Assembly: GCA_021234155.1 (NCBI GenBank)
Contig: JAJEKV010000070.1
Coordinates: 5,713,311-5,777,310, forward strand
DNA length: 64,000 nucleotides
Reading direction: 5' to 3'
Source of the DNA: Isoetes taiwanensis
Lineage: Eukaryota; Streptophyta; Lycopodiopsida; Isoetales; Isoetaceae
Positions 47,499 to 57,160 of this stretch are shown here, in pieces. The position numbers and the translations under genes are program-made. The stretch's first letter is position 1. Each line of letters starts with the position of its first letter. The notes beneath the pieces were generated by a model that was given only the letters and a program-made list of their open reading frames with translations, was not told where the DNA came from and ran no database searches.

Positions 47499-48047
47499 GG
47501 CGTGCCATCGCGTGCAACCACAGAATCGCAAGCAACCACTAGGCTGATATCATCCGCTGCCACAATAAAAATAGAGTACTCAAAAACCTTGTTACCTACA
47601 ATCCACCACCTTGCCAAAGGGGACGCTGCATCAATTTGAAGTCATAGTGATGCTCAAGGTTCTCCATCAATAGCGTGGAGTTAGGATGTTCCATGATTTG
47701 GTGCCTAACAACCGCTATATAGATGGACAACACCCGTGCACCACTTTGGCTTGAAATTAGAGTGCGCTCACCTCGACGTCATAGCAAGTTCAACCTCTAG
47801 AACGAACGATTTTTGCTCCGACCCCCATTGTGAGCCTCTTTGTGTAATATAACCTAGCAAAGTGACTAAGCTACATTGACACAGAGAGACTACACAAGAG
47901 AGTCAGAGCAAAGCCCGCTCTTTCTAGAGGAGGTAACAAGAATTTCGAGAAGTCTATATTGTTTGCAGCGAACAATATCAAGCCTAGTGAGTTGACAACC
48001 ATTCAAGAAGGTCACGCTCCTGGCCAGGATGAAAGAGACCTGAGTAC

Positions 48048-48167
48048 AAGCATCGAGACTTCCCAAACCTTGCTTTCACCCCTCTTTGAACAATGGAACT
48101 TAGCATGTAAACTAAGTTACATTGCCCAAAGAGGAGGGGAAAGAAAGATTGGGAAGTCTCGATGCTT
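48048..48167. repeat. Long hairpin 2 in hAT (120 nt)
   Basis: The arms AAGCATCGAGACTTCCCAA and TTGGGAAGTCTCGATGCTT pair perfectly over 19 bases and continue with few mismatches to CTCTTTG/CAAAGAG. The loop is about 40 bases. Confidence 0.85.
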
Positions 48168-48213
48168 GAACTCATGAATCACTAACATCCAATTAACCCG
48201 AAGACCTGGGTCC

Positions 48214-48337
48214 AAGCATCAAGACGTCCCAGTCTTTGCTTTCACCCGCCTCTTATGGACAATGGAATTTAGCATGTAAACTAAGCTACATTGCCCAAAG
48301 AGGCGGGGGAAAGAAAAACGGGGAAGTCTCGAAGCTT
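48214..48337. repeat. Long hairpin 3 in hAT (tandem relative of hairpin 2)
   Basis: The same layout and loop (AATTTAGCATGTAAACTAAG) as hairpin 2, with substitutions in both arms. Several of these break pairing (for example AAGCATCAAGACGTCCC against GGGAAGTCTCGAAGCTT). It looks like a tandem copy 166 bases downstream. Confidence 0.8.
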
Positions 48338-48395
48338 GAACTCATCAATCACTAACATCTAATGAACCCACAGAATCGCAAGCAACCACTAGGCC

Positions 48396-49085
48396 TTATA
48401 TCCTCCGTGGCCACAATAAAAATAGAGTACTCAAAAACCTTGTAACCTCACCATGTGCCCCACTCTCGCTATCTTCCGATAGCTTGACACTCTTGGTGCT
48501 GCCACTACCGCTTCCTTGCCTCCATTTTCTACTCCCATAATTTACGGGCACTCCCTTCACAAGCTCGTAGTATACTTGCTGTGCGAAACTCTTGCTGAAC
48601 TCTCCATTGTGGGGTAAATGTCCCTTCACTTGGACATGGCGCTCGACTGCTTTTGCTCGAACCAAAGCAGTCCTGCACTCGTGAGCCTTATACTTACCCC
48701 TCCTACTAGGCCACTCTCTTTCAAACTCATTCTTGTCCAAATTTGCCATTATGTCTTCGTAATCTGCTCCATGCGGACAATGGCCTGACCCTGACTCGCT
48801 GGCTACATTATGCACCTCTGTGATGGTGCAATCCTCCCTCTTCGAAACTTCGTCCATCGCACGCAGCCTTCTTAACTCGGCCGTGCGAAACTCATTCGCT
48901 CTTGCATATGCCGCTGCTCTCTCCATCTGCCGAGCAGCTGACATTTCAAGGTCATTCTCCATGTCTTGCAAGAAAGGAGAGGGAGTCCTCAAATTCGTGG
49001 GTACCGAAAAATCATGCTCATCCTGCTGCTGCTCCGACGTACCCACATTCTGTGGATGAGATTCTTCGTCTCCTTCACGAGACAT
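48396..49085 (-). CDS. Unrecognised 229-aa ORF in hAT
   Basis: The ORF has an ATG start (MSREGDEESHPQNVG). The N-terminus is acidic and Gln/Glu-rich. A middle part, MENDLEMSAARQMERAAAYA with EFRTAELRRLRAMDE, is likely helical and possibly a coiled coil. A C-terminal part has charged and aromatic residues (DKNEFEREWPSRRGKYKAHE, SFAQQVYYELVKG) and then a GSGSGS linker. The last 20 residues come from the 80-bp repeat copy, so the natural C-terminus may differ. It lies 279 bases downstream of the kinase frame on the same strand and could be a separate gene or the next exons of it. It has no match to any domain I know. The intact frame is unusual here. Confidence 0.5.
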   Translation of the reverse strand: MSREGDEESHPQNVGTSEQQQDEHDFSVPTNLRTPSPFLQDMENDLEMSAARQMERAAAYARANEFRTAELRRLRAMDEVSKREDCTITEVHNVASESGSGHCPHGADYEDIMANLDKNEFEREWPSRRGKYKAHECRTALVRAKAVERHVQVKGHLPHNGEFSKSFAQQVYYELVKGVPVNYGSRKWRQGSGSGSTKSVKLSEDSESGAHGEVTRFLSTLFLLWPRRI

Positions 49086-49364
49086 AATTATAGTGCTAAC
49101 TTGGACTGATGCGTTGATTGACTTGTGACGGTGTGCTTTGACTTCTTGTCTTTATAATTTTCGTTAGCTGCAACATATACAAAAAACACACAATAAATAA
49201 CACAAAAAACACGCAAAAATAGGAACTAAGCTATACACACAAACAATAATTACTCAAATAGCATCAAACGCTCGTTTAATCAATTTATTTGGAATATTAT
49301 ATGGTACAAGAATGTTTGAATGTGAAATTATGCTCGTGTGTGAATACTCGACAGAATATGCACG

Positions 49365-51110
49365 CTAAGCGTGACTAGGACCAGCTTGGTCTACTGCGTC
49401 GTCGCCACCCTGGCCAACTTGTAGAATCCAATCTGATTCCAACTGTGGCCTCGTGCACGGCATTGGAGAGCAATGAAAACTGCTCCGCATAGTGTCAAGT
49501 AGCTGGGCCATATTAAATATTTGTGTTTTGTCTCTCATTGGCGACTCAACACAATGTTTCAAGTAGTCGCACATTCTCCGATGCTTGCCTTGCTGCTCCA
49601 AACTTCCTATTGACTCCAGGTAGGAGTGCTTACTAGCAAAATCAGCCAAGTAGTAGACAATGTAGGCTGCCCCGTGCAAATCAAAGTCAATCCTTGCAGG
49701 CACTGTCTTCGAGCCACTACCAAAAAAAAGATCATCATGCATATATGGATGCCTGGCCCTTTCCATCTCAATTCTTTTCTTACCCTCGCCATCCAAACCC
49801 TTGTAATGCCATCGTTTTACCTCCACTGTCTCGCCGATCAACCTAGATTCACCCCAATCACAAATGCCAATGTATACAGCCTGAGGATCAGTACATCCCT
49901 TCTCCTTTCCATAATCAAAATGGAGCAATATATTGCCCGGATGCAAGTCCATATGCAAATATCTTTCTTGGTGGAGTTCTCGTAGCCCGCTGCAAAATGA
50001 CATTGCCAAGTCCCCAACCCTAGAGGCAACAAATAATTCTTTCTTTTTGCGCTCCTCAAGCAACCTCAAGTCCGTCTCAACTCTGGGGACAGCTCCTAAC
50101 TTCTTGAATGCAAGCTCTGCAAAAGCATTGCTTCCATGACTTGTAAAGAAGGTTGCCAACGAACCTCCATTCCAAAAAGGGAAAATTAACCCTTGTCTTT
50201 CTAGGCCAGTTGTGCTACCAATGCACCGTATTATACACCCGTGCCTAACTTGCATTCCAGACTCCCTCATGTTCTTCAACATAGCTTGCACTAACTTATT
50301 GGGATCTGTACTTGGGTGAAAATTATCATGTTGGAGTTTTACACAATAAGGTTCATCCTTAATAAAACTAGACCCTAAAATATTGCACTTATACACGGCG
50401 CCATATGAACCAGAACCAATTCGTTTATCCCATTTATTATCCTCATGATGAATCTACTTTGGCAAACCAAGTTGTCTTGGCATCTGCTCTTCTACGAGCT
50501 TCCCACTCCCTATCTGTCTCACCAGGACGTTTGGCTTTTATGGTTTGCGCCAACACTTTCTTAACAAGATGAGGGGGTTGATGGGCTTCTTTCTTTAATT
50601 TTCTGTTGGTCCACGCCACATTCCATGTGCTGGCTTTTTCTTTTAGCTCTACCCTCAAGCGAGGACTACTCAAATTTGAAACTTCTGTGATCATATTCCC
50701 GGTAGTGCGGCTAATATTACCCACTATCCATGTATACCTCTCTTGCTCACACTTTTTTCGGGCTCTAGATCCATCATTCAAGTTTAAAAGCCCTCTCGGC
50801 ATCTTTTACCAAGTCTGCATGGTAGTCTAGCCATCCTTTCTCACTTTGTTGGTAATCAATTCCAAATCCCGAAATTTGAAGCATTGCACGTACCGATTAC
50901 ACAACCGGTTCATAAATTCTGGTCTCAAAGTAGACCATGCTTGCCGTGGTCTACTTCTTTTCTCTGTGCAATGGTGCGAGAAGATGACTCGGGTTGCAAC
51001 TCAGTAGCCTCTGTTTGGGACGCCAATGCCTCTACTGGTTGCGACTCTATTTGAGACGTTAATGCCACATTTGGTTGGGGGTTAACTTCTGCTCTCTTTT
51101 CTGAAGTCAT
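49365..51110 (-). CDS. Protein-kinase-like gene carried by the hAT element
   Basis: The kinase part (49,365-50,396, 343 codons plus about 16 in the preceding frame) has all expected landmarks: glycine loop RIGSGSYGAVYKC (just upstream, in another frame), the lysine of YCVKLQ, catalytic loop YLHMDLHPGNILL (D and N present), ICDWGES (DWG for DFG) and an F-helix-like FDLHGAAYIVYYLADF. These are the residues for ATP and Mg binding, so activity is plausible. The loop is closer to atypical/HGD-type kinases than to standard plant receptor kinases. The N-terminal 230 codons (ATG at 51,110, MTSEKRAEVNPQPN) read in several frames: RPRQAWSTLRPEFMNRLCNR, DYQQSEKGWLDYHADLVKDA, NDGSRARKKCEQERYTW. Frameshifts lie near 50,960, 50,870, 50,770 and 50,445, by decay or sequence error. 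There are no membrane segments. Confidence 0.7.
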
Positions 51111-52189
51111 ACTGTGTCTTAAGGGATTATCTAGCTAGCTAGCAAAATGCGACTCCACGACAATGCGCAAATGACAACAGCAACACCTACAAGTCAAGCA
51201 AAGACAAAACTTTCAATTTAGTGCTTAACACATGACGGCAATCAATTTCTTTAACCACATGAAAACGCTAATTTTAAGCGACTACACTAAGACACTAACA
51301 TTTTATCCTATTACTGGTAAATTTTAACCGGTTTATAAGTATGTATGTGCAAGGCCAAGGATGGGATAACACACTTGAAAGGACCAAAACACAATTTATG
51401 ATCTATAGCCCAGCTACTGCCAAAATGCGAGGCTAGCAAGTTTAAAATGCATTGCACTTATCCCACCCAAGTCACGCTTTTTCAAAAGCGAAGACCAATC
51501 GAATGCCTACTAAAACAAACGCCAGTTCCTCTATTAGTGTCGGACTTTCATCAACAACACTATCATTAGGAACTAGGGAATGTATTAGTAAAACATTCAA
51601 ATAACCCTCAATAAGAGTACAACACACACCTTTCAACACCGCGTGACCAGGGCCAACAGCGGCGTCAGGCGAGGGTTATACTTCTTAAAGAAGGGGGACC
51701 CTAGTTGCCTCAAACTTCAGCATCACCACCCACCCTCGGCATGGCGCAAATAAATGCGGCAACACCAGGCAAGGGGCATGCCTCCGTCGTTGGCAACACG
51801 AAACCCTAAGGCCACTAAATCTAATTGGTACTAAGGTTGTTTCGTCAAAGGGAAGGCAACAAAATTTAATATATTTTTGTTTCTTTTTTATTTTTGTCTT
51901 GAATTATTATTTTTTTTAAATTGTTATTTTTTTTTTCTTTTTCTAAAATAGGCCAAGCTCAGCCCACAGAACAAGGCACTCACCATCGTTACGCCCCTTA
52001 CACAGGGGGGCAACAGGCGAGGGCCTAACTGCGGGCCTTGCCTAGCCTAAACTATAAAAAAAACAACAAAAAATTGTCTAAAAACTAAGGAAAAAAAAAA
52101 AGGTTTTGGGAGGCAAGTTGGAAGGTTTGGCGCAGAAGAATACCTTCTTTGCGGCGCAAAAACTGAATCCCCGCGCCGCAAATATATAA
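51111..52189. other. hAT 3'-side non-coding
   Basis: No gene is seen. There is a T-rich stretch at 51,880-51,950 and GC-richer sequence with CAACACC/GGCAACA patches around 51,640-51,790. Confidence 0.5.
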
Positions 52190-52420
52190 AAAAATTTCGC
52201 GTACGCGAAAACATCGTGAAAGCGTACGCGAAAACTTTTTCGCGTACGCGAAACCTGATAAACAGCGTACACAAACACCGCGCCGCTTTCGCGTACGCGA
52301 AAAAATTTTCGCGTACGCGAATGTCAGGCCTGTCCTTTCGCGCCGCTATTCTGTGTATTTCGCGTACGCGAAAATATTTTCGCGTACGCTTTCACGAAGG
52401 TTTCGCGTACGCGAAGATTT
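52190..52420. repeat. Right subterminal palindrome array of the hAT element
   Basis: Eight or nine copies of TTCGCGTACGCGAAAA, a perfect palindrome at its core (TTTTCGCGTACGCGAAAA), spaced 15-50 bases apart, some with substitutions (AGCGTACGCGAA, AGCGTACACAAA). They are probably protein-binding sites for transposition. Confidence 0.88.
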
Positions 52421-52521
52421 TTTTTCCGGCCGGCAAGGTTTTTATACGTTAAATACGTATTTTATTAAAAAATACGTATTTTTTAACTTTATACGTCAGG
52501 AATTTTAATTTTGTACGTATA

Positions 52522-52534
52522 GAACCTATCCCTG
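52522..52534 (-). repeat. hAT right TIR
   Basis: GAACCTATCCCTG, the reverse complement of the left TIR, followed by ATATTAAG. Confidence 0.95.
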
Positions 52535-52734
52535 ATATTAAGGGAGGGTGGGTAGGAGTCAAGGAAATTGATGAGAGAGGAGAAAACGCCGATGAGAAGT
52601 CGATGAAGAACCTGCAAGAAGTAGCGATCCTAAACGAATCAGAGCCTCAAAAAATGCATGCAATGCATGCATGCATACAAGAGATACATGCCCACCCATT
52701 CGAGAATACCGATCCGGTGGCTCGGATCCATGGC

Positions 52735-53085
52735 ATTCTCGAATACGGGCTCACATGAAAATAAATAAAAGCTCCCGACGAAAAAAGAACTTCCTTATCA
52801 AAAATGGATCGAGGCCGAAGGTTGAAGGATGGCCAAAAAAGGGACAAGATTGGGGAAGAATATATCCCAACATGGAAAAAGGTGCCAAACTATCAAACCA
52901 AGCAGGGAGAAGCCCCTCCCCTGCCTGGTATAAAAAAAAGAGAGTCAAGGGAACCGCTGAGAGAGGAGAAAATGCCGATGAGAAGTCGATGAAGAACCTG
53001 CAAAAAATTGCGATCCCAAACGAACCAGAGCCCCCAGAAAATGTATGCATGCATACAAGAGATGCATGCTCGCCCATTTGAGAAT
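52735..53085 (+). repeat. Inverted-end module D
   Basis: Starts ATTCTCGAATACGGGCTCAC and ends GCTCGCCCATTTGAGAAT. It is separated from module C by the linker ACCGATCCGGTGGCTCGGATCC (52,708-52,734). A related linker follows it. It contains GCAGGGAGAAGCCCCTCCCC as in module A. Confidence 0.75.
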
Positions 53086-53375
53086 ACTAATCTGATGGTT
53101 CGGATCGATGGCATTTTATTTCAATAGCTCGTTAACTATGTTCCTAGGTGCCCGATACTGCCTCTATAACCTGGTATACGCAGAGTGCAGGTTATATAAG
53201 TTCTTAGTACAATGTATTGTTGAATAATAATCCTAACGCAAGAGAACATACCTAGCAATTTGACTATATATCCTTCATTTGTATTTCATCAAAACAATGT
53301 AACAAAAATGTGCATGTGCCATGCACTTGTGTGCCATTTCACTGGGCAATTTATTGATCTTAGGAGAATTGGATT

Positions 53376-54976
53376 TTGGCTAAAGGATCATCTTCAGAGA
53401 ATCATTGTCCCTTGACCTTTGAAACTTTTCAACTTCCCTTTCTCAAATGGGACCCTAAATTTGAAATTGCTAACCTAGACAAGCTCTATGTGGCCTCTAC
53501 AACTCTCCATGGCCTTAACCCCATTTACTGGAATGAGGACTGCCTAAAACCTCTTTTTGACTCAATTGGATCTTATATCTTTACGGAATACTCTCCTTAC
53601 AGACCCCCACGCTCCTTCATTCAACCTGATATTTCAAAAGAAATCCCCCTGCAGATTCCCTTTCTGGATGTCTTTGGACAAAGAGCCAATCTATCTTTAA
53701 GATGGTCTAGATTGCCACCTCACTACCAAATTTGTACGGTCAGGCAGTTTTGGTATGAAAATTGCAAGGAAAAATTGGACATTTCTGTGCAGATGGAAAG
53801 TCAACCTGTTAATCTGTATAACAATTGTCAAGTCAATCAACAGGTCAATCAGGTCATACAGCTTGACTACAAATGTGGTCAAGAAGTCAACAGTCAACAT
53901 TCGAATCAAAATTCAAATGGCACAGTCATCGACCAGGTCTCTTTCAGGATTGACAAAGAGTTTAGTGGATCTTTCGATTTTAATATCCTTTCTAAAGACA
54001 ACAAATTTGTCTGGACCAAGGTCAATGGCAGTTACAAGAGAATTCAAAGGAAAAAAAGATTAAGAGGTGCTCAGGCTCAGGAAGATAAAATAATTCAAAA
54101 TAAGGGAAGTATTTCAACCGAGAAGATACCTAGCAAGAAAAAAAATATATCTCAGGTGGTGAAAGTTTTACAAAATCATGAAGATACAGCAAAAAAGACA
54201 AGTATGGATAAAGATAAGGTCAGAAATCTGCATGACACCTTGAATAGGATCATTGGGGATGACAAGGGCTTATCCAAAAAAAATGACTCCTTACTTGACT
54301 CTTCAAATCTTTACAAGGGTAAGAGTGATCCATTAGGCAAGAAAAGCAAACATATAAGGTATTGAAGCAGGTTGATTTTGCCAATAAGAAAGAAAATGAT
54401 TTTGAAGCTGAAATAAATTTTTTGGATACCATAGTGGAAGTTGTCCCTGCTCCACCTCCAGTTGTGGTAGACTTTGACAAAATGGCCAACCCAGACTATT
54501 CAACAAAGGAGATTCCTGCCACAGCTTCAGTGCAACACAAAGACCATATGGAAGATGACAGCCATTTTACTGATAACTCTAACCAGTTTCAGATATTAGC
54601 TGACCTTAACTCTGATCTTGATGTGGATTTAATGTTGAGCAATTGCCCTTCTATATCCAACCATGTAACTGTAACAATCTCATCCCCTTCTACCAAATCT
54701 GATCATAATCAGCCAACTTTCATTGACCTTTCCCCATCCACTGATATGAACATCCCTTCTCCATGCACTATCTCCTCTGAAATTGCTGAGCAGTTAGCTT
54801 CATTACAAGAGGGATTCAAGCTGGATTCACAGCAAATTGTACAACAAGTCTGCTCATGGAATCTAATGGATGAAGATATAGTTAAAGATACTCCAGATAG
54901 GGAATTGGATGCAACTAGGGAGATTAATAGAGATCAACTAGGGGATGCAAAATTGGAAAATGATTACCTATGGTTA
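53376..54976 (+). pseudogene. L1 ORF1-like (nucleic-acid-binding) protein, frameshifted and cut off
   Basis: Frame 1 (to 54,365, 329 codons) has the plant L1 ORF1 layout: LPFLKWDPKFEIANLDKLYV, LHGLNPIYWNEDCLKPLFDS (a divergent DUF4283 region), IPLQIPFLDVFGQRANLSLR, and a damaged zinc knuckle LPPHYQICTVRQFWYENC where CxxC...GHxxxxC is expected. Frame 2 (54,362-54,976) continues with a Ser/Thr/Asp-rich C-terminal part (LADLNSDLDVDLMLSNCPSI). The junction at 54,360 is a one-base shift. The first codon is not ATG. It ends at the Helitron terminus at 54,977, and the endonuclease/RT of this L1 is not downstream. Confidence 0.65.
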
Positions 54977-55004
54977 CTAGTAATAGTGCCCAGCATTGCT
55001 GGGC
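54977..55004 (-). mobile_element. Helitron 3' terminus 1 (element body to the right)
   Basis: Read on minus: hairpin GCCCAGC-AAT-GCTGGGC (7-bp perfect stem, 54,988-55,004), seven bases, then CTAG and a T from the target. Helitrons end in a hairpin plus CTRR and insert between A and T, and this fits. The Helitron body runs to higher coordinates. Its 5' TC end was not located. It interrupts the L1 ORF1-like gene. Confidence 0.7.
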
Positions 55005-55574
55005 TATAAGACAGTTATTGGGTTCAACGTTGTAAGATTTGTCCATCAATACTGGTGTGCAATTTGGGCTTAAATTTTGTGTAGTGCTTTATATCATGGA
55101 GACTCTAATACATTTTAAACGCTCCTGGCGTACCTAAATTTACTTTTACATTAGAACAAATAGTTACAGTGCCCAACAATGATCGATAGGCATAGCTTGG
55201 GACTTCCATATTATAGTGTGGGACTTTCCATGTTTCTTTTCCATGCGTTCAAGACTTTACGTTCATTCAAGTGATAATTTTTGTGAGTTTTCTCCTCAAC
55301 ATTTAACTAAGATTAGAATATGATTATTGTCTACAAGAAATTTATTGCGGCCGCCGCGAATATTTCTCTTTCCCAATCTTCTTATTTTTACTCGCTTACA
55401 TGCTAAAATTTTACTCGGACTATGTATTAGTTTGAGAAGATATGGGATTTGAACTTGTGCTATTGCCTTGTCTTAATTTGCCCATATAATAATACATCAT
55501 AAGGTTATCGCTTTTGTCACTTCCATTGTACTTGCAGCGGAAGGTCGAATAGTGGAACTTACACAATTTTAGTT
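55005..55574. other. Helitron interior, unassigned
   Basis: No gene is seen. A degenerate copy of the Helitron end motif (TAGTTACAGTGCCCAACAATG) appears near 55,152. Confidence 0.45.
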
Positions 55575-55800
55575 TCTCAAAACTATTATTATGTTGGTTT
55601 ATATATGATTTGTCCCTTGTCTGGAATGTTATGTAGCAAGATTCCTTCTTGGGTGAGTGCAAGTACCGCTCTTGCATCCTGCACTGATCTCAAAACTACT
55701 ATTATATTGGCTCGTATATGGTTTGGCCTTAAGTCCTGATCTAAAATGTTATGTAGCAAGGTTCCTTCTTCGGTGAGTGCAATTGCCCGTGCAGATGCAT
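55575..55800. repeat. 113-bp tandem duplication
   Basis: Two units start with TCTCAAAACTA at 55,575 and 55,688. Both contain AATGTTATGTAGCAAG and CGGTGAGTGCAA-like boxes and are roughly 75-80% identical by eye. Confidence 0.75.
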
Positions 55801-55854
55801 TAATTTTCGAGGAGGCAGTGTGGAATGTGTTTCCCAAGTGTAAAACATTAAGTT

Positions 55855-56046
55855 TTGTTTTTGGAGATAACTTTTATTGGAGGCAAAACAATCAATACTG
55901 CTGACATTGCACTTTCTCCATTTGCCATAGATCTTCCGTCACTGGAAGAGATATTAGGGCTGAAGATTCCAGAGAGGTCAGCATTTGCAAAGATTCTTAC
56001 AATCTTTGCGAGATCACCCAGTTGTGAAGACTTCTCTTCCAAGTGT
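55855..56046 (+). pseudogene. Probable glutathione S-transferase C-terminal fragment (tau-like)
   Basis: The 63 codons read FIGGKTINTADIALSPFAID, then LPSLEEILGLKI and FAKILTIFARSP, ending at a stop. The spacing of FxGG...DIAL.PF...LP..EE..GLK...FAKI resembles the C-terminal helical domain of plant tau-class GSTs (FFGG...DIALGP). The N-terminal thioredoxin half is missing, and no ATG opens the frame. Intact enzymes conjugate glutathione to electrophiles. It lies inside the inferred Helitron, so a captured exon is likely. The assignment rests on pattern only. Confidence 0.45.
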
Positions 56047-56049
56047 TGA

Positions 56050-56728
56050 GAAGAAAAGTGATTTTCTGAGGACCCGTTTAATGAACAAATTGGCGGCCAA
56101 ATGCTCCTGATTTCATTTCTGCAATGTCTATGTAATTATTCTTTTTTTGAACTTTTCCTGTCATAAAGGACTTCATTCATTTGTTTAATCTCCAGTTATT
56201 ATCAATTGTTTTAATCTTCAATTGTACTTTATGCTACATATTAAAGAACCAATCACCATTGTTTTATTTCAATTCTTTAACCCCCATTTTATCTCTTTTG
56301 TCACTGCTATATACATATTAAGGAACCAATCATCTTTGAATATAGATATTCATAGAAGTGAAAGATCGCTTGAATTATTAATATTTTCTCCATAGCATAG
56401 TTTGCAGGTCCTTTTTTGATTGCCTGTAGGGGGCAACTCGTGGGGATGTATGTGGGATTGATCAACGGAAGGCGTAGATTTAGTTAAAGTGTAACATTCT
56501 GTAGAATATTATGAAATTTTTTGGATGAGTGGCTGCGGTTGTTTGGGCTAGTTGTGACAGGGAAATGGTGGAGATTCATCGCAGCTACATGGAATGGATC
56601 CGAAAAGTTAAATTGAAGCTTGTTGGTGGAGTCAAATCCAGAACTCTACAGCACATTAAGGGTAACTTTAATTTCACCCTGAACATAATGAACAAAAACT
56701 TAGTATCTAGGTCCTGCGTAGAAAAACC
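56050..56728. other. Unassigned AT-rich sequence
   Basis: No recognised gene. A 67-codon frame at 56,529-56,732 lacks domain signs. TCTTTTGTCACTGCTATATAC-type AT-rich repeats occur around 56,200-56,350. Confidence 0.45.
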
Positions 56729-57160
56729 TTAGCTCACACCAACAACTTCCGACCGATCCAGACCTCCATATTCATTATCAGAGCTTGCTCTGTTAAGCCG
56801 GACAGCGATTTTCCAATGCTCCACCATCTGCAGCTCAGAAATTGATCGGCCCCCTGCGGCCAAGCTATTATCGGCATAGCCAAACATATGCTTTCCATAA
56901 CCGCAGTGTGTTATAAATGCTGCCACCGATCCGTGCTCCAAAATTTCACTCTGCGGTGCCCAATTCACCACCATCCCCTGTTTTTCTCCTTCCCTGTCAA
57001 AAAATTCTTCAGCATTTTTTATGCGGTTTCTACCCCAGATCCGCCATGAAGCTCCATAAAAATGGTTGCTTGCTTAATTCCAACCCAATTGCTAGCTCTT
57101 CCAATTGTTCCGGCGGTACCTTTGCAAGCGTTCCAAATGCTATGTATTAAACCGATTTGG
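56729..57160 (-). pseudogene. UDP-glycosyltransferase (UGT) fragment
   Basis: Two frames on minus fit plant UGTs: YIAFGTLAKVPPEQLEELAI with GLELSKQPFLW (57,130-57,060), then after a stop and frameshift VVNWAPQSEILEHGSVAAFI and THCGYG, the start of the PSPG donor-binding box, with a later remnant VEHWKIAVRL. In intact enzymes this C-terminal half binds UDP-sugar. The PSPG box is damaged (the expected W-N-S and E-Q positions are altered) and the N-terminal acceptor half is absent, so it is a pseudogene fragment. It may be cargo of the same Helitron. Confidence 0.8.

Larger units (their letters stand above)
47519..48448. repeat. ~80-bp direct repeats flanking hairpins 2 and 3
   Basis: CACAGAATCGCAAGCAACCA... 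through ACTCAAAAACCTTGT occurs at 47,519-47,596 and 48,369-48,448. The second copy also supplies the C-terminal codons of the 229-aa minus-strand ORF. Confidence 0.85.
43768..52534. mobile_element. 8.77-kb hAT transposon carrying a kinase-like cargo gene
   Basis: The terminal inverted repeats CAGGGATAGGTTC are perfect over 13 bases (43,768-43,780 and 52,522-52,534). The 8-base ATATTAAG is duplicated exactly outside (43,760-43,767 and 52,535-52,542). An 8-bp duplication and CAGGG-type ends are standard for hAT. The plus strand encodes a BED/DUF659/hAT-dimerisation transposase (44.57-46.7 kb). The minus strand encodes a protein-kinase-like gene (49.4-51.1 kb) and an unrecognised 229-aa ORF (48.4-49.1 kb). 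Both ends have subterminal repeat arrays of different sequence. The perfect duplication implies a recent insertion into module C. Confidence 0.95.
43540..52707 (+). repeat. Inverted-end module C, split by the hAT insertion
   Basis: The left part 43,540-43,767 starts ATTCTCGAATAAGGGCTCGC. The right part 52,535-52,707 ends CGCCGATGAGAAGTCGA... through CCCACCCATTCGAGAAT. Removing the hAT element and one copy of its 8-bp duplication gives a module of about 390 bases, the same family as modules A and B (opposite orientation). The right part matches reverse-complemented A/B over GATGAGAAGTCGA and GGGAGGGTGGGT. Confidence 0.7.
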
